Shown in pieces: positions 43,344 through 51,737 of a stretch of DNA of 64,000 nucleotides; the first letter of the stretch is position 1; each line of letters begins with the position of its first letter. The translations under genes were made by a program, and so were the position numbers. A model generated the notes under the pieces. It was not told where the DNA came from and ran no database searches. It saw only the letters and a program-made list of their open reading frames with translations. Source of the DNA: JANQPC01 sp039208375 (GTDB lineage: Bacteria > Pseudomonadota > Alphaproteobacteria > Rhodobacterales > Rhodobacteraceae); NCBI GenBank assembly GCA_039208375.1, contig JBCCRC010000003.1, positions 1 to 64,000 of the forward strand. Direction: 5' to 3'.

Positions 43344-44658
43344 CAAGGCCCGTGAGCGCTGCCGCGAATTCTTCGGGGTCAAACGGGGCCAGATCATCGA
43401 TCTGCTCGCCCACACCAATGGCATGGATCGGCAGCCCGAACTTATCGGCCAGAGCCACTAGCACGCCGCCTTTTGCGGTGCCGTCGAGCTTGGTCATCAC
43501 AAGCCCCGTCACATCGGCGATCTTTTGAAATATCTCGACCTGGCTTAGCGCGTTCTGCCCCGTCGTAGCATCGAGCACGAGAAGCGTGTTGTGAGGGGCA
43601 TCGGGATCTTTCTTGCGGATCACGCGCACGATCTTGGCAAGCTCCTCCATCAAATCGGCGCGGTTTTGCAGCCGCCCGGCGGTATCGATCATCAGAAGAT
43701 CGGCGCCCTCTGCCTCGGCCCGCCCCATCGCCTCATAGGCCAGGCTTGCGGGATCGGACCCTTCGGGCGCCGTCATCACAGGCACGCCCGCGCGCTCGCC
43801 CCAGACCTGCAGCTGCTCCACGGCCGCAGCGCGGAAGGTATCGCCCGCGGCAATCACCACCGACTTGCCCGCACCGCGAAACTGGCTCGCGAGCTTCCCG
43901 ATGGTGGTGGTTTTGCCGGAGCCATTGACGCCCACCACGAGCACGACCTGCGGTTTGCGCGGATAAATCGGCATGGGTTTTGCCACGCTCTCCATGATCC
44001 GGGCAACCTCGCCCGCCATGATCTCCTTCAACTCCTGGGTGGAAAGCTTGCGGCCGATCCGGCCTTCCGCGATGTTGGCCGTGACGCGCAGCGCGGTGTC
44101 GACGCCCATGTCGGAGGTGATGAAGAGTTCTTCCAAGCTTTCAAGCATCTCGTCATCCAGCGCACGGCGCATGACGGGCGCGTCGGGGCGACGATCTGAT
44201 CGGCGACCCATGAGGCGGCCAAGAAAGCCGGGCTTGCCTGCCGTCTGGGCGTCGGTCGCGGGTGGCGGGATCTCCATCGGCGCAGCTTGCGGCATCTCGC
44301 CTGGGGGAGGAGGAACCTCCACCGGTGGCGGCGTCGGCTGCGGCTCGGGCGTGCTCGGGATCTCGCGGCCCGGGCCAGGTAAGTCCGGCTGTTCCGTTGG
44401 CGGTGTGGGCGCGGGTTGCGGCTCGGGCTGAGGATCGGGTTCTGCCGGAATGGGCTCCGGTTCGGGCGCGGGCAGCGGGTTGGGCTCGTTAGGCACCGGC
44501 TCTGGTTCGGGCGTTGGCTCCGGCGTTGGCGGGCTAGGCACCTCTTCAGGATCGGGCATTTCTAGGCTGCCGCCATCGGCCACGATCTCATCCAACCCTT
44601 CCTCAAGTTTTGAGGAAGACTTGAAGAGCTTGTCCTTGAGTTTTTTGAAGAAGGCCAC
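43333..44658 (-). CDS. ftsY: Signal recognition particle receptor FtsY
   Basis: A 441-residue protein starting MAFFKKLKDKLFKSSSKLEE. Residues about 40-145 are a very Pro/Glu-rich linker with repeated PEPxP units, followed by the N domain (ALDDEMLESLEELFITSDMG) and the G domain. The G1 loop is GVNGSGKTTTIGKLA, DTAGR is G3, and TKLDGTAKGG is G4/G5. FtsY is the GTPase that docks the SRP-ribosome complex at the membrane. The acidic linker is unusually long and repetitive, but acidic N-terminal regions are normal for FtsY. It is followed by GNAT, DMT and yciB genes. Confidence 0.97.
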   Translation of the reverse strand: MAFFKKLKDKLFKSSSKLEEGLDEIVADGGSLEMPDPEEVPSPPTPEPTPEPEPVPNEPNPLPAPEPEPIPAEPDPQPEPQPAPTPPTEQPDLPGPGREIPSTPEPQPTPPPVEVPPPPGEMPQAAPMEIPPPATDAQTAGKPGFLGRLMGRRSDRRPDAPVMRRALDDEMLESLEELFITSDMGVDTALRVTANIAEGRIGRKLSTQELKEIMAGEVARIMESVAKPMPIYPRKPQVVLVVGVNGSGKTTTIGKLASQFRGAGKSVVIAAGDTFRAAAVEQLQVWGERAGVPVMTAPEGSDPASLAYEAMGRAEAEGADLLMIDTAGRLQNRADLMEELAKIVRVIRKKDPDAPHNTLLVLDATTGQNALSQVEIFQKIADVTGLVMTKLDGTAKGGVLVALADKFGLPIHAIGVGEQIDDLAPFDPEEFAAALTGLDAS

Positions 44659-44689
44659 GGCGCTTACCCCCCAGGTCGCTGCCGGTGAC

Positions 44690-45286
44690 TTATGCCTTTT
44701 GCGGGGCCTTTAAAAGCCGGGCGGGCGCATCGCCCGCCGCTGAAGCAGCCAGCCCTGCAAGACCATCCAGAAGACGGGCCAGATGTGCCTCGCTTTCGGC
44801 CTGATACTTGAACGCGGCTGCTGCGCGCTGAAATACCTCCGCCAATCCCTCGGGCGTCAGGCCTGCCACAGCAAGCGCCGGCGCATGGGGCGCCAAGACC
44901 TCGCCCAAAAGCCCGCGGTAGTGAAGCGCCGCTTCCTCAAGCTCGGTCCGCCCTGCCTCGTTAAACCCCTCGATGAGATCCTGCGCGTTGGGCGAAGCAT
45001 GTAACATCGCATAGGGCTTCAGCGCCATTTCATCGAACACAAGACGGATCTGGGAATTGAGGTCGTTCGCCGCACCCATTTCTGCCCGGATCGCCGCGAT
45101 CGCCACCTCGTTGAAGTGGCGGATCGCGGCACGCAGGATATCGTCCTTGTTGGCATAGGTGTTGTAGAGCGTTTGGCGCGCAATCCCGGCCTCGCCCGCG
45201 ATATCCTGCATGCTGGCGCGTTTCACACCGTAGCGCAGAAACACCTGCACAGCGGCGTCGATGATCGTTTTTTCCTTCGGTCCCAT
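44690..45286 (-). CDS. TetR family transcriptional regulator
   Basis: A 198-residue regulator starting MGPKEKTIIDAAVQVFLRYG. The TetR helix-turn-helix is ASMQDIAGEAGIARQTLYNTYANKDDI, and the variable C-terminal ligand-binding domain follows. It is divergent from an SDR-family gene; the 93-base gap contains inverted repeats that look like its operators, so the pair probably forms a local repressor-target unit. Ligand unknown. Confidence 0.93.
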   Translation of the reverse strand: MGPKEKTIIDAAVQVFLRYGVKRASMQDIAGEAGIARQTLYNTYANKDDILRAAIRHFNEVAIAAIRAEMGAANDLNSQIRLVFDEMALKPYAMLHASPNAQDLIEGFNEAGRTELEEAALHYRGLLGEVLAPHAPALAVAGLTPEGLAEVFQRAAAAFKYQAESEAHLARLLDGLAGLAASAAGDAPARLLKAPQKA

Positions 45287-45296
45287 GGATGCCTTC

Positions 45297-45331
45297 TTGA
45301 CAAATGGACACGGTTTGTCAATTTAGACAAA
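45297..45331. promoter_or_regulatory. TetR-type operator between the regulator and the SDR gene
   Basis: The inverted repeat TTGACAAA (45297-45304) with TTTGTCAA (45314-45321), nine bases apart, overlaps a second one, TTTGTC with GACAAA (45314-45319 and 45326-45331). They lie between the two divergent start codons and cover the -35 region of the SDR gene. Confidence 0.65.
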
Positions 45332-45343
45332 ACGACATAAAAT
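45315..45343 (+). promoter_or_regulatory. Probable sigma-70 promoter of the SDR gene
   Basis: TTGTCA (45315-45320), a 17-base spacer and TAAAAT (45338-45343) lie 36 bases upstream of ATG 45380. The -35 hexamer is embedded in the TetR operator repeats, so bound regulator would block polymerase. Seen in sequence; activity is inferred. Confidence 0.6.
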
Positions 45344-45379
45344 GTCACTTTGACCAAGCCCGCATAGGAGGACGAAGCC

Positions 45380-46327
45380 ATGGCAGATCGCAGCGCATTC
45401 GGCGCCGACACAACAGCAGACGAGGTTCTTGAAGGGATAGACCTTACCGGCAAACGCGTTCTCATCACCGGTGGCACAAGTGGGCTTGGCCGCGAAAGCG
45501 CGCGGGCCATGGCCGCCCATGGCGCAGACGTTACAATAACCGGCCGCAGCCAGGAGAAGGCTGCCGCAATCGCAGCTGAGCTTAAGGCCGAAACTGGGCG
45601 TGAGGTGGCAGCGGAGGCTTTGGAACTTGGTTCGTTCAAAAGCATCAGAAGCTTTGCCGACCGGATCAGGGCGACTGGCGCGGAGTTCGACATTGTCATC
45701 AACAATGCCGGCGTCATGGCTTGCCCGGAAGACAAAACTGAGGATGGGTTTGAAATGCAGTTCGGCTCAAACCACCTTGGCCACTTCCTGATGACGGCGC
45801 TGATTGCGCCTCAGATCCGATCAGGTGGGCGCGTTGTGGCGCTTAGCTCATCGGGGCACCAGATGTCGCCCGTGTTGTTCGACGACATTCAGTTCGAAAC
45901 CAGCCCCTACGAAAAATGGACGTCTTACGGGCAATCCAAAACCGCCAACGCGCTATTCGCGGTGGGCCTGAATGCCCGGCTGAAGGATCGCGGGATTGAA
46001 GCGTTTGCCGTACATCCCGGCGCGATCATGACAGAACTGGCGCGGCATATGGATGAGGCGGATATTGAGCGTTTTACCGCAATGATCGACAGTGGCGCGC
46101 TGCCAATGAAAACTATTCCGCAGGGCGCGGCAACGCAGGTATATGCGGCTACGGCACCAGAGCTTACCGGGCATGGCGGCACCTATCTGGCGGATGTGAA
46201 GATCGCTCCGGTCGATGAGGAGGCCGAGGATATGACCGTCGTTCGCCCGTACGCGATAGACCCTGCCGCGGCAGATCGGCTTTGGGCCGTGTCGGAAGAG
46301 ATGGTCGGCGAAACGCTCGCGCGCTAG
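45380..46327 (+). CDS. Short-chain dehydrogenase/reductase (SDR) family protein
   Basis: A 315-residue NAD(P)-dependent oxidoreductase. The Rossmann nucleotide loop is LITGGTSGLGRESARAMA, then VINNAGVMACPEDKT (NNAG). The catalytic centre should be YGQSKTANALF (YxxxK), with the conserved Ser in VVALSSSGHQMSP. The length and the N-terminal segment resemble WW-domain-oxidoreductase/retinol-dehydrogenase-like SDRs. AGGAGG precedes ATG 45380. It is divergent from a TetR gene with overlapping operators and is probably repressed by it. Substrate unknown; a hydrophobic alcohol or aldehyde is a guess. Confidence 0.92.
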   Translation: MADRSAFGADTTADEVLEGIDLTGKRVLITGGTSGLGRESARAMAAHGADVTITGRSQEKAAAIAAELKAETGREVAAEALELGSFKSIRSFADRIRATGAEFDIVINNAGVMACPEDKTEDGFEMQFGSNHLGHFLMTALIAPQIRSGGRVVALSSSGHQMSPVLFDDIQFETSPYEKWTSYGQSKTANALFAVGLNARLKDRGIEAFAVHPGAIMTELARHMDEADIERFTAMIDSGALPMKTIPQGAATQVYAATAPELTGHGGTYLADVKIAPVDEEAEDMTVVRPYAIDPAAADRLWAVSEEMVGETLAR

Positions 46328-46331
46328 CGCC

Positions 46332-48026
46332 TCACACCTCGTTCGGAAAGTGCTTCATGGTCAGGCGGATCGGGTTCGGCGCTGCCTGACCAAGCCCGCA
46401 GATAGAGGCATCGGCCATTGCGGTGCAGAGCTCTTCCAAAAGCCCCTGATCCCAACGGTCAGCCTGCATCAACTTCACTGCCTTTTCGCAGCCCACACGG
46501 CAGGGCGTGCATTGCCCGCAGCTTTCATCTTCAAAAAACCGCAGCATGTTTAGCGCGGCGGCCTTCGCGCTGTCGTGATCAGAAAGAACGACGACAGCGG
46601 CCGATCCAATGAACGTGCCGTGTTCGTGCAGGGTATCAAAGTCGAGCGGCACATCTGCAAGCGTTGCCGGCAGCAGGCCAGAGGACGGGCCGCCCGGCTG
46701 ATAGGCCTTGAAGGTGTGGCCCGCCGCCATGCCGCCAGCCGCCGCGATTATATCGGTGATCGTGGAGCCAGCGGGCAGGAGATAGACGCCGGGCCGCGCA
46801 ACCCGGCCCGAGACGGAATAATTCCTTAGGCCGACACGTCCGTTCTTTTCGGTTGCATTCATCACCTCGGGCCCAAACCGCGCGATGCGGGCCACCCAGT
46901 AGAGCGTTTCCACATTGTGCACGAGCGTGGGGCGGTCGAAGACGCCCACCTCGGCCACGAAGGGCGGGCGGTGACGCGGCAACCCGCGCTTGCCCTCGAT
47001 GGATTCGATCATCGCGCTTTCTTCGCCGCAGATATAGGCCCCCGCGCCCCGGCGCAGATCGATGTAGCCCTTGGGCACAAGACCGGCGGTTTCGAGAGCC
47101 GCAATCTCCCGTCGCAGAATTTCGAGGACCGCAGGGTATTCGTCGCGCATGTAAATGAAGCAGGTTTCTGCCTCGACCGCCCAGGCCGCGATCAGCATGC
47201 CTTCGAGGAACATGTGCGGTTCGCGTTCCAGGTGGTGGCGATCTTTGAACGTGCCCGGCTCGCCCTCATCCCCGTTGACCGCCAGATAGCGGGGGCCGGG
47301 ATAGCCGCGCACGAAACTCCACTTCCGGCCCGAGGGGAAGCCCGCACCACCGAGGCCGCGCAGGCCAGAGGCCAGGATCGCGTCCTGCACCGCCTCGGGA
47401 TCGCCGCCTGACCGAAGATCGGCCAGGGAGCGGTAGCCCCCCTCGGCGCGATACTCAGCCAGCGCTTGATAATCTGGGATCTCGGGATGCGTCTCACCGG
47501 CATGGATCGCGGCGATCACTTTCTCTGGAGTGGCGTGATCGACATGGTTGTGACCCAGTTCGCAAGTGGGCGCGGTATCGCAACGGCCCATACAGGGCGC
47601 CCGCACCACCCGCACTTCGGCGGGATCAAGCCCGCCTTCGAGCGAGGCCTTCAGCGCGTGTGCACCGGCAAGCTCGCACGACAGAGAGTCGCACACGCGA
47701 ACAGTCAGGGCGGGAGGTGGGGTTTCGCCTTCCTTCACCAGATCGAAATGGGCGTAGAAGCTCGCAACTTCCCAAACCTCGGCCATCGAGAGCCGCATTT
47801 CTTCGGCCAACGCGCGCAGGTGGGGTGCCGAGAGGTGTCCATGGGCATCCTGGATCAGGTGAAGGTGCTCGATCAGCAGATCGCGGCGGCGCGGGCGGTC
47901 ACCCAGAAGCGCGCGCACATCTTGCCATGCGCCATCCTCAAGCTGGCGCCCCTTGGGCGTTTTGCGCCCGCGCCCCTTGCCCGACTTCCAGATGCCCTTG
48001 GCGTTTTCCTTGCCGTCCAATGCCAT
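46332..48026 (-). CDS. Formate dehydrogenase FdsB-like subunit, NuoE and NuoF domains fused
   Basis: A 564-residue protein starting MALDGKENAKGIWKSGKGRG. Residues about 60-180 are NuoE-like, with a [2Fe-2S] thioredoxin-type site: Cys in VCDSLSCELAG and in PCMGRCDTAP. The remainder is NuoF-like: RGLGGAGFPSGRKW (NADH/FMN), NGDEGEPGTFKDR, CGEESAMIESIEGKRG and the 4Fe-4S cluster SCGQCTPCR. Such fused NuoEF proteins serve as the NADH-side module of formate dehydrogenase or similar NAD-linked enzymes. The usual alpha subunit is not next to it: downstream lies a convergent SDR gene and upstream a small divergent one. The GRGRK-rich N-terminus is unusual. Partner unknown. Confidence 0.87.
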   Translation of the reverse strand: MALDGKENAKGIWKSGKGRGRKTPKGRQLEDGAWQDVRALLGDRPRRRDLLIEHLHLIQDAHGHLSAPHLRALAEEMRLSMAEVWEVASFYAHFDLVKEGETPPPALTVRVCDSLSCELAGAHALKASLEGGLDPAEVRVVRAPCMGRCDTAPTCELGHNHVDHATPEKVIAAIHAGETHPEIPDYQALAEYRAEGGYRSLADLRSGGDPEAVQDAILASGLRGLGGAGFPSGRKWSFVRGYPGPRYLAVNGDEGEPGTFKDRHHLEREPHMFLEGMLIAAWAVEAETCFIYMRDEYPAVLEILRREIAALETAGLVPKGYIDLRRGAGAYICGEESAMIESIEGKRGLPRHRPPFVAEVGVFDRPTLVHNVETLYWVARIARFGPEVMNATEKNGRVGLRNYSVSGRVARPGVYLLPAGSTITDIIAAAGGMAAGHTFKAYQPGGPSSGLLPATLADVPLDFDTLHEHGTFIGSAAVVVLSDHDSAKAAALNMLRFFEDESCGQCTPCRVGCEKAVKLMQADRWDQGLLEELCTAMADASICGLGQAAPNPIRLTMKHFPNEV

Positions 48027-48164
48027 ACTGGCCCTCCGTTCTGGCGGTGATCCTACCCGCCTCGCGCCCAAGCGACAGGCGAAAAGCGACACTCTCGGCC
48101 ACGTGATTGCCGTATCGCGGGCGGGGGCTGGCCGTGCACGCACGGCTGTGCGAGGTGTTGGGCC

Positions 48165-48554
48165 ATGCGTATGCTGGCCGTTCTTCTGATACTCGCGCTG
48201 CCCGCTGAGGCCGAAACACCGATGTCGGCGGCGGAATTCGAGGCTTATACGACCGGCCGCACGCTGACCTTTTCCTCCGGCGGGGTGGCCTATGGGATTG
48301 AAGAGTATCGCGACGGCCGCGAAGTGACCTGGTCGTTCCTCGACGGGCGCTGCCAGGAAGGCGTGTGGTATCCGCAAGGCGAGTTGATTTGCTTCCAATA
48401 CGAAGAGATCGAAGCGCCCCAATGCTGGAGCTTCTTTCGACGTGGCGCCGGGCTTGAGGCGCGGTTTGAAAACGACCCGGCCAACACCACGCTATTTGAG
48501 ACGCGAGCGAGCGACGAGCCGATGCTGTGCTTGGGCCCGGAGGTCGGGTCTTAG
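48165..48554 (+). CDS. Small secreted protein of unknown function
   Basis: A 129-residue protein with a short signal peptide (MRMLAVLLILALPAEAE). The mature part has FEAYTTGRTLTFSSGG, TWSFLDGRCQEGVWYPQG and FQYEEIEAPQCWSFF, with three cysteines. I recall similar small proteins as common hypotheticals in Rhodobacteraceae, but no function is known. It diverges from the FdsB-like gene with 138 bases between start codons. No strong ribosome-binding sequence is seen, and the start could be the second Met (MLAVLL). Confidence 0.7.
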   Translation: MRMLAVLLILALPAEAETPMSAAEFEAYTTGRTLTFSSGGVAYGIEEYRDGREVTWSFLDGRCQEGVWYPQGELICFQYEEIEAPQCWSFFRRGAGLEARFENDPANTTLFETRASDEPMLCLGPEVGS

Positions 48555-48677
48555 GGGAGTGCCTCGGCTTTCGCGGGCGCCAGTGGCTGACTTGAGCCGG
48601 GCGAGCGCTGGTTTGTGGGGAAGCGCAGCGTCTTGTCTGCACCTGCGACCGGTCCCGCGCCGGGGACGACCACCATC

Positions 48678-50174
48678 TTAGAAAAGGCTTCCCTGCCCCT
48701 CTGCCCCGCCCTTGCGTTTCTTGGGCGCTGCTCGGCTGGCCGGGGCCATTCGCCCATCACGGAACTCAATCTCAAGCGACGGCGCCGCCTCGGCCGCGGC
48801 CTTCGCCGTCACCAGCCGGTCGCCAGACCAAACGAGCGCATAGCCCCGGTTCAGCGTTTGCGCGTAACCCAAGCTTTCGCGCAGGCGGTCCAGCGCACCC
48901 ACCGCCTCCCGCCGTGATGCCACGCCGCGCGCAAAGGTCGCCATGAGGCGCGCAGACCCCTCCGCGAGCCGCTCGCGCCCGCGCGCCGTCTCACGCGCCT
49001 GATCCCTCAAAAGCCGTGACACAGCAGGCCCGAGGCGAGCCGCGAGCTTGCCAAGCGCCTCACGCTCCCGCCCCAGGCGCGCCGAAAGCAGCGCAGGACG
49101 AAGCGCCACGCCCGCCTGATCGAGCCGTGCGCTTTTGACCTGCACACCGGCGCGCAGCGCGAGGTCAAGATCCCGGTCCGCCCGGTCAAGTCGCTGCCGC
49201 GCCGTCTCCGCCAACGCCTCGGGCCGGGGCAGCGCACGGGAGAGATCGCGCAGCCGCTGCCGGCGGAGTGTGATCGCCTGTTCGGCGGCGCGAGCGAGCC
49301 TGGCACTTTGCCCCTCAACATGCGCCATAAGATCCAGCCGCACGGGCACTGCCATCTCGGCAGCCGCCGTGGGGGTGGGCGCGCGCCTGTCTGCGGCATA
49401 GTCGATCAGCGTGGTATCCGTCTCATGCCCCACCGCGGAGATGAGCGGAATGTCCGAGGCCGCCGCCGCGCGCACCGCGATCTCTTCGTTGAAGCCCCAA
49501 AGATCTTCGATCGAGCCGCCGCCGCGGGCCACGATCAGCACGTCCGGACGGGGCAGCGCGCCGCCGGGGGTGAGCCTGTTAAACCCTTCGATGGCGCGCG
49601 CCACCTCCGGCGCGCAACGATCGCCCTGCACCGCCACAGGCCAGATCAACACCTTGCGAGGAAAGCGATCGCGCAGCCTATGCAAGATATCGCGGATCAC
49701 GGCGCCCGAGGGCGAGGTGACCACCCCGATAATATCCGGCAGGAAGGGCAGCGGGCGCTTGCGCTCGGCGGCGAAAAGGCCTTCAGCCTCAAGAGCCTTC
49801 TTGCGTTTCTCCAGCATCGCCATCAGCGCGCCCACACCGGCGACCGCCATCTCATCAACGTTCATGTTGTATTTCGATTGCGCGCCGAACGTGGTGAGCC
49901 GCCCGGTTACCACCACTTCAAGCCCTTCCTCCGGCATAACCGAAAGCTGGCCGATCTGGCCCTTCCAGGTGGTGCAGGCCAGCACGTTCCGGTCATCTTT
50001 GATGTCGTAGTAAAGGTGGCCCGAGCGCGCCCTGAACACGCGGCCCACCTCGCCTTTCACGCGGATTCGCCCGAATTCGCCCTCGATCACCCGCTTCACG
50101 GCGCCGGAGATTTCAGAGACGGTGAATTCCGGCGCGTTCTGGCCTGGCGCGGGGTCGTCAATCAGATCCTGCAT
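48678..50174 (-). CDS. xseA: Exodeoxyribonuclease VII large subunit
   Basis: A 498-residue protein. The N-terminal OB fold covers FTVSEISGAVKRVIEGEFGRIRVKGEV, with HLYYDIKDDRNVLACTTW. The catalytic core has PFLPDIIGVVTSPSGAVIRDI, IVARGGGSIEDLWGFN and SAVGHETDTTLIDYAADRRAPTPTAAAE. These are strong XseA hallmarks; the long Arg-rich coiled-coil C-terminus (residues about 300-450) is typical. The enzyme with XseB degrades single-stranded DNA from both ends. xseB is not adjacent. It ends convergent with the small secreted-protein gene. Confidence 0.97.
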   Translation of the reverse strand: MQDLIDDPAPGQNAPEFTVSEISGAVKRVIEGEFGRIRVKGEVGRVFRARSGHLYYDIKDDRNVLACTTWKGQIGQLSVMPEEGLEVVVTGRLTTFGAQSKYNMNVDEMAVAGVGALMAMLEKRKKALEAEGLFAAERKRPLPFLPDIIGVVTSPSGAVIRDILHRLRDRFPRKVLIWPVAVQGDRCAPEVARAIEGFNRLTPGGALPRPDVLIVARGGGSIEDLWGFNEEIAVRAAAASDIPLISAVGHETDTTLIDYAADRRAPTPTAAAEMAVPVRLDLMAHVEGQSARLARAAEQAITLRRQRLRDLSRALPRPEALAETARQRLDRADRDLDLALRAGVQVKSARLDQAGVALRPALLSARLGREREALGKLAARLGPAVSRLLRDQARETARGRERLAEGSARLMATFARGVASRREAVGALDRLRESLGYAQTLNRGYALVWSGDRLVTAKAAAEAAPSLEIEFRDGRMAPASRAAPKKRKGGAEGQGSLF

Positions 50175-50229
50175 GGTGCCCCTTTTGCTTTGGCCACGAG
50201 CCTACCGCGCAGGGCACCCGAGGCCAAGA

Positions 50230-50937
50230 TCAGGGGCGTGAGACGTGCAGCGAAATGCCGATTTCGGTGGTGCCGGGCGGGGGCTTCTTGGTGGTGCGCA
50301 GATGCGGCAGGGCGCGGGAGATGAGCCAGGCCCAGAGCGGGGAGAAGAAAACAAGCGCCCAGCCCGTGAGGAAGAAGACTGCGCCCGCCCTTTCAAGCCC
50401 GTTATCGACGGCACCGCCCATCGGCGAGCCGATGAGCCAGCCTAGGCCCCAAGTGCCCAGAAGCCCGCCCAGCGCAATCGCGAAGCCCGTGAGGAAGCAG
50501 AGAACGAGCAGGCCGCCGAAATCAGGCTGCAGCGGGCTTTGCCAGATATCCCGCGGTGGCGTTTGCCCAAACTCGTGTGCATAGGCGCGGCGGGCGGCCG
50601 AATAGAACGCCCGGCGGCGCCGGGAGAGGCGCAGGGCCTCGGCATCGCGGTGCAGCGGCTGCTCCAGCACCCGCGGCACGAGCCGGTCCCAGTAGTCGCG
50701 TGTGTACGTGAGATGCATCCGCCAGGCGGCGTCCACCGCAGGGGGCGGCGCGGGCTCGATCTCCAGAATCCGGGCCAGGTAGAGGAAGCGGCGGTATTCT
50801 TCGACAACGCGCTCAGTATCCTCCGCCCCCCAGCCTTCGGTCTGAGCGAGTTTGCCGGAAAAGGGCAGCGTGCCTTCGGCGGCATCGAACTGGTGGGTCT
50901 CAAGGCGGGCCCAGAGCGCGGGATTGGTCAGGTTCAT
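50230..50937 (-). CDS. Membrane protein with a GRDP-like domain (second of a paralogous pair)
   Basis: A 235-residue protein starting MNLTNPALWARLETHQFDAA. The N-terminal half, LARLETHQFD then YRRFLYLARILEIEP and VDAAWRMHLTYTRDYWDRLV, resembles the glycine-rich-domain-protein-like fold (PF07173-type). Two membrane helices follow (LLVLCFLTGFAIALGGLLGTW and AGAVFFLTGWALVFFSPLWAW). The family motif W-x-x-H is WRMH here. It overlaps the upstream paralogue by four bases (ATGA). Function unknown. Confidence 0.75.
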   Translation of the reverse strand: MNLTNPALWARLETHQFDAAEGTLPFSGKLAQTEGWGAEDTERVVEEYRRFLYLARILEIEPAPPPAVDAAWRMHLTYTRDYWDRLVPRVLEQPLHRDAEALRLSRRRRAFYSAARRAYAHEFGQTPPRDIWQSPLQPDFGGLLVLCFLTGFAIALGGLLGTWGLGWLIGSPMGGAVDNGLERAGAVFFLTGWALVFFSPLWAWLISRALPHLRTTKKPPPGTTEIGISLHVSRP

Positions 50938-51608
50938 CCGCCGCACCCCCCGCAGCCGCCGCCATCGCTTGAACTGTCGGAAGCGCGGTAGCGGGGCCCC
51001 GGCACCTTCGGCACTAGCGCGATATGGGCGATTGTACCCGCCACGAAGGCAACGAAGATCGCGCCCAACCTCCAGCCGAAGCCGAACCAAGCGATGGCAA
51101 AGATCGCGGCCCCGATGCCCAGCGCGCCCAGGCCCGCCAAGCGGGCGCGGCGCCGGTCTGCCGCCTGCTCTGCAGGGCTGCGGCTTTCCCAAATATCAGC
51201 GGGCGGCTCAGCACCGAACTCGCGCCGATACAGCGCGCGCGTCGCCTCGTACTGCGTTTGATAGCGGGGCATATCTTCGGGCCCCGCACAGGGTTCATGA
51301 TGCTGGATTTCACCGAAAACACGGCGGCACAGGAGATCGATGTAATCGCGGCTGTCGGCCATATGCGCATGCCAGGCCCGGTCAATGATCTCTGACGGTG
51401 TGGCCTGACCCGGCGAGATCCGGGCAAGATAAAGGAAACGACGATATTCGAAGAGCACGTCTTCGATGTAGTCATCTGCCCAATTTTCGGACTCTTGCAG
51501 CCGGGCTTCGATCGAGGCGCGCATCGGGCGGCCGCGGGGCGTATTGTCGGGGTCTTCTGGGCGGAATTGGTAGGCCTCAAGCCGAGACCAGAGGGCGGCG
51601 TTCTGCAT
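50934..51608 (-). CDS. Membrane protein with a GRDP-like domain and Gly/Cys-rich tail
   Basis: A 224-residue protein starting MQNAALWSRLEAYQFRPED. The GRDP-like N-terminal part has YRRFLYLARISPGQATPS and IDRAWHAHMADSRDYIDLL. Two membrane helices follow (AGLGALGIGAAIFAIAWFGFGW and LGAIFVAFVAGTIAHIALV), then a short tail SSDGGGCGGCGG. A Gly/Cys tail of this kind is also seen in TIGR04222-type membrane proteins. It overlaps the next gene by four bases, and the two proteins are clear paralogues. Upstream codons are open but lie antisense to purD; ATG 51608 gives the family's N-terminus. Function unknown. Confidence 0.75.
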   Translation of the reverse strand: MQNAALWSRLEAYQFRPEDPDNTPRGRPMRASIEARLQESENWADDYIEDVLFEYRRFLYLARISPGQATPSEIIDRAWHAHMADSRDYIDLLCRRVFGEIQHHEPCAGPEDMPRYQTQYEATRALYRREFGAEPPADIWESRSPAEQAADRRRARLAGLGALGIGAAIFAIAWFGFGWRLGAIFVAFVAGTIAHIALVPKVPGPRYRASDSSSDGGGCGGCGG

Positions 51609-51737
51609 CGCGCTTTTCCTAACGGGCCCCACGGAAACAGCTAACCGATTCTTGTAACGGCGAAAAGCGGCACCGCCCGCGCGTTGCCGAAACCGTGGCA
51701 CGCGTGTATCAGCGCCCGCGAAACGGCGGAGGGGTGC

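Noticed and set aside
48027..48422. An N-terminal extension of the FdsB-like protein
   Set aside because: The extra 132 codons overlap the small secreted-protein gene on the other strand and have no similarity; MALDGKEN at 48026 is the better start.
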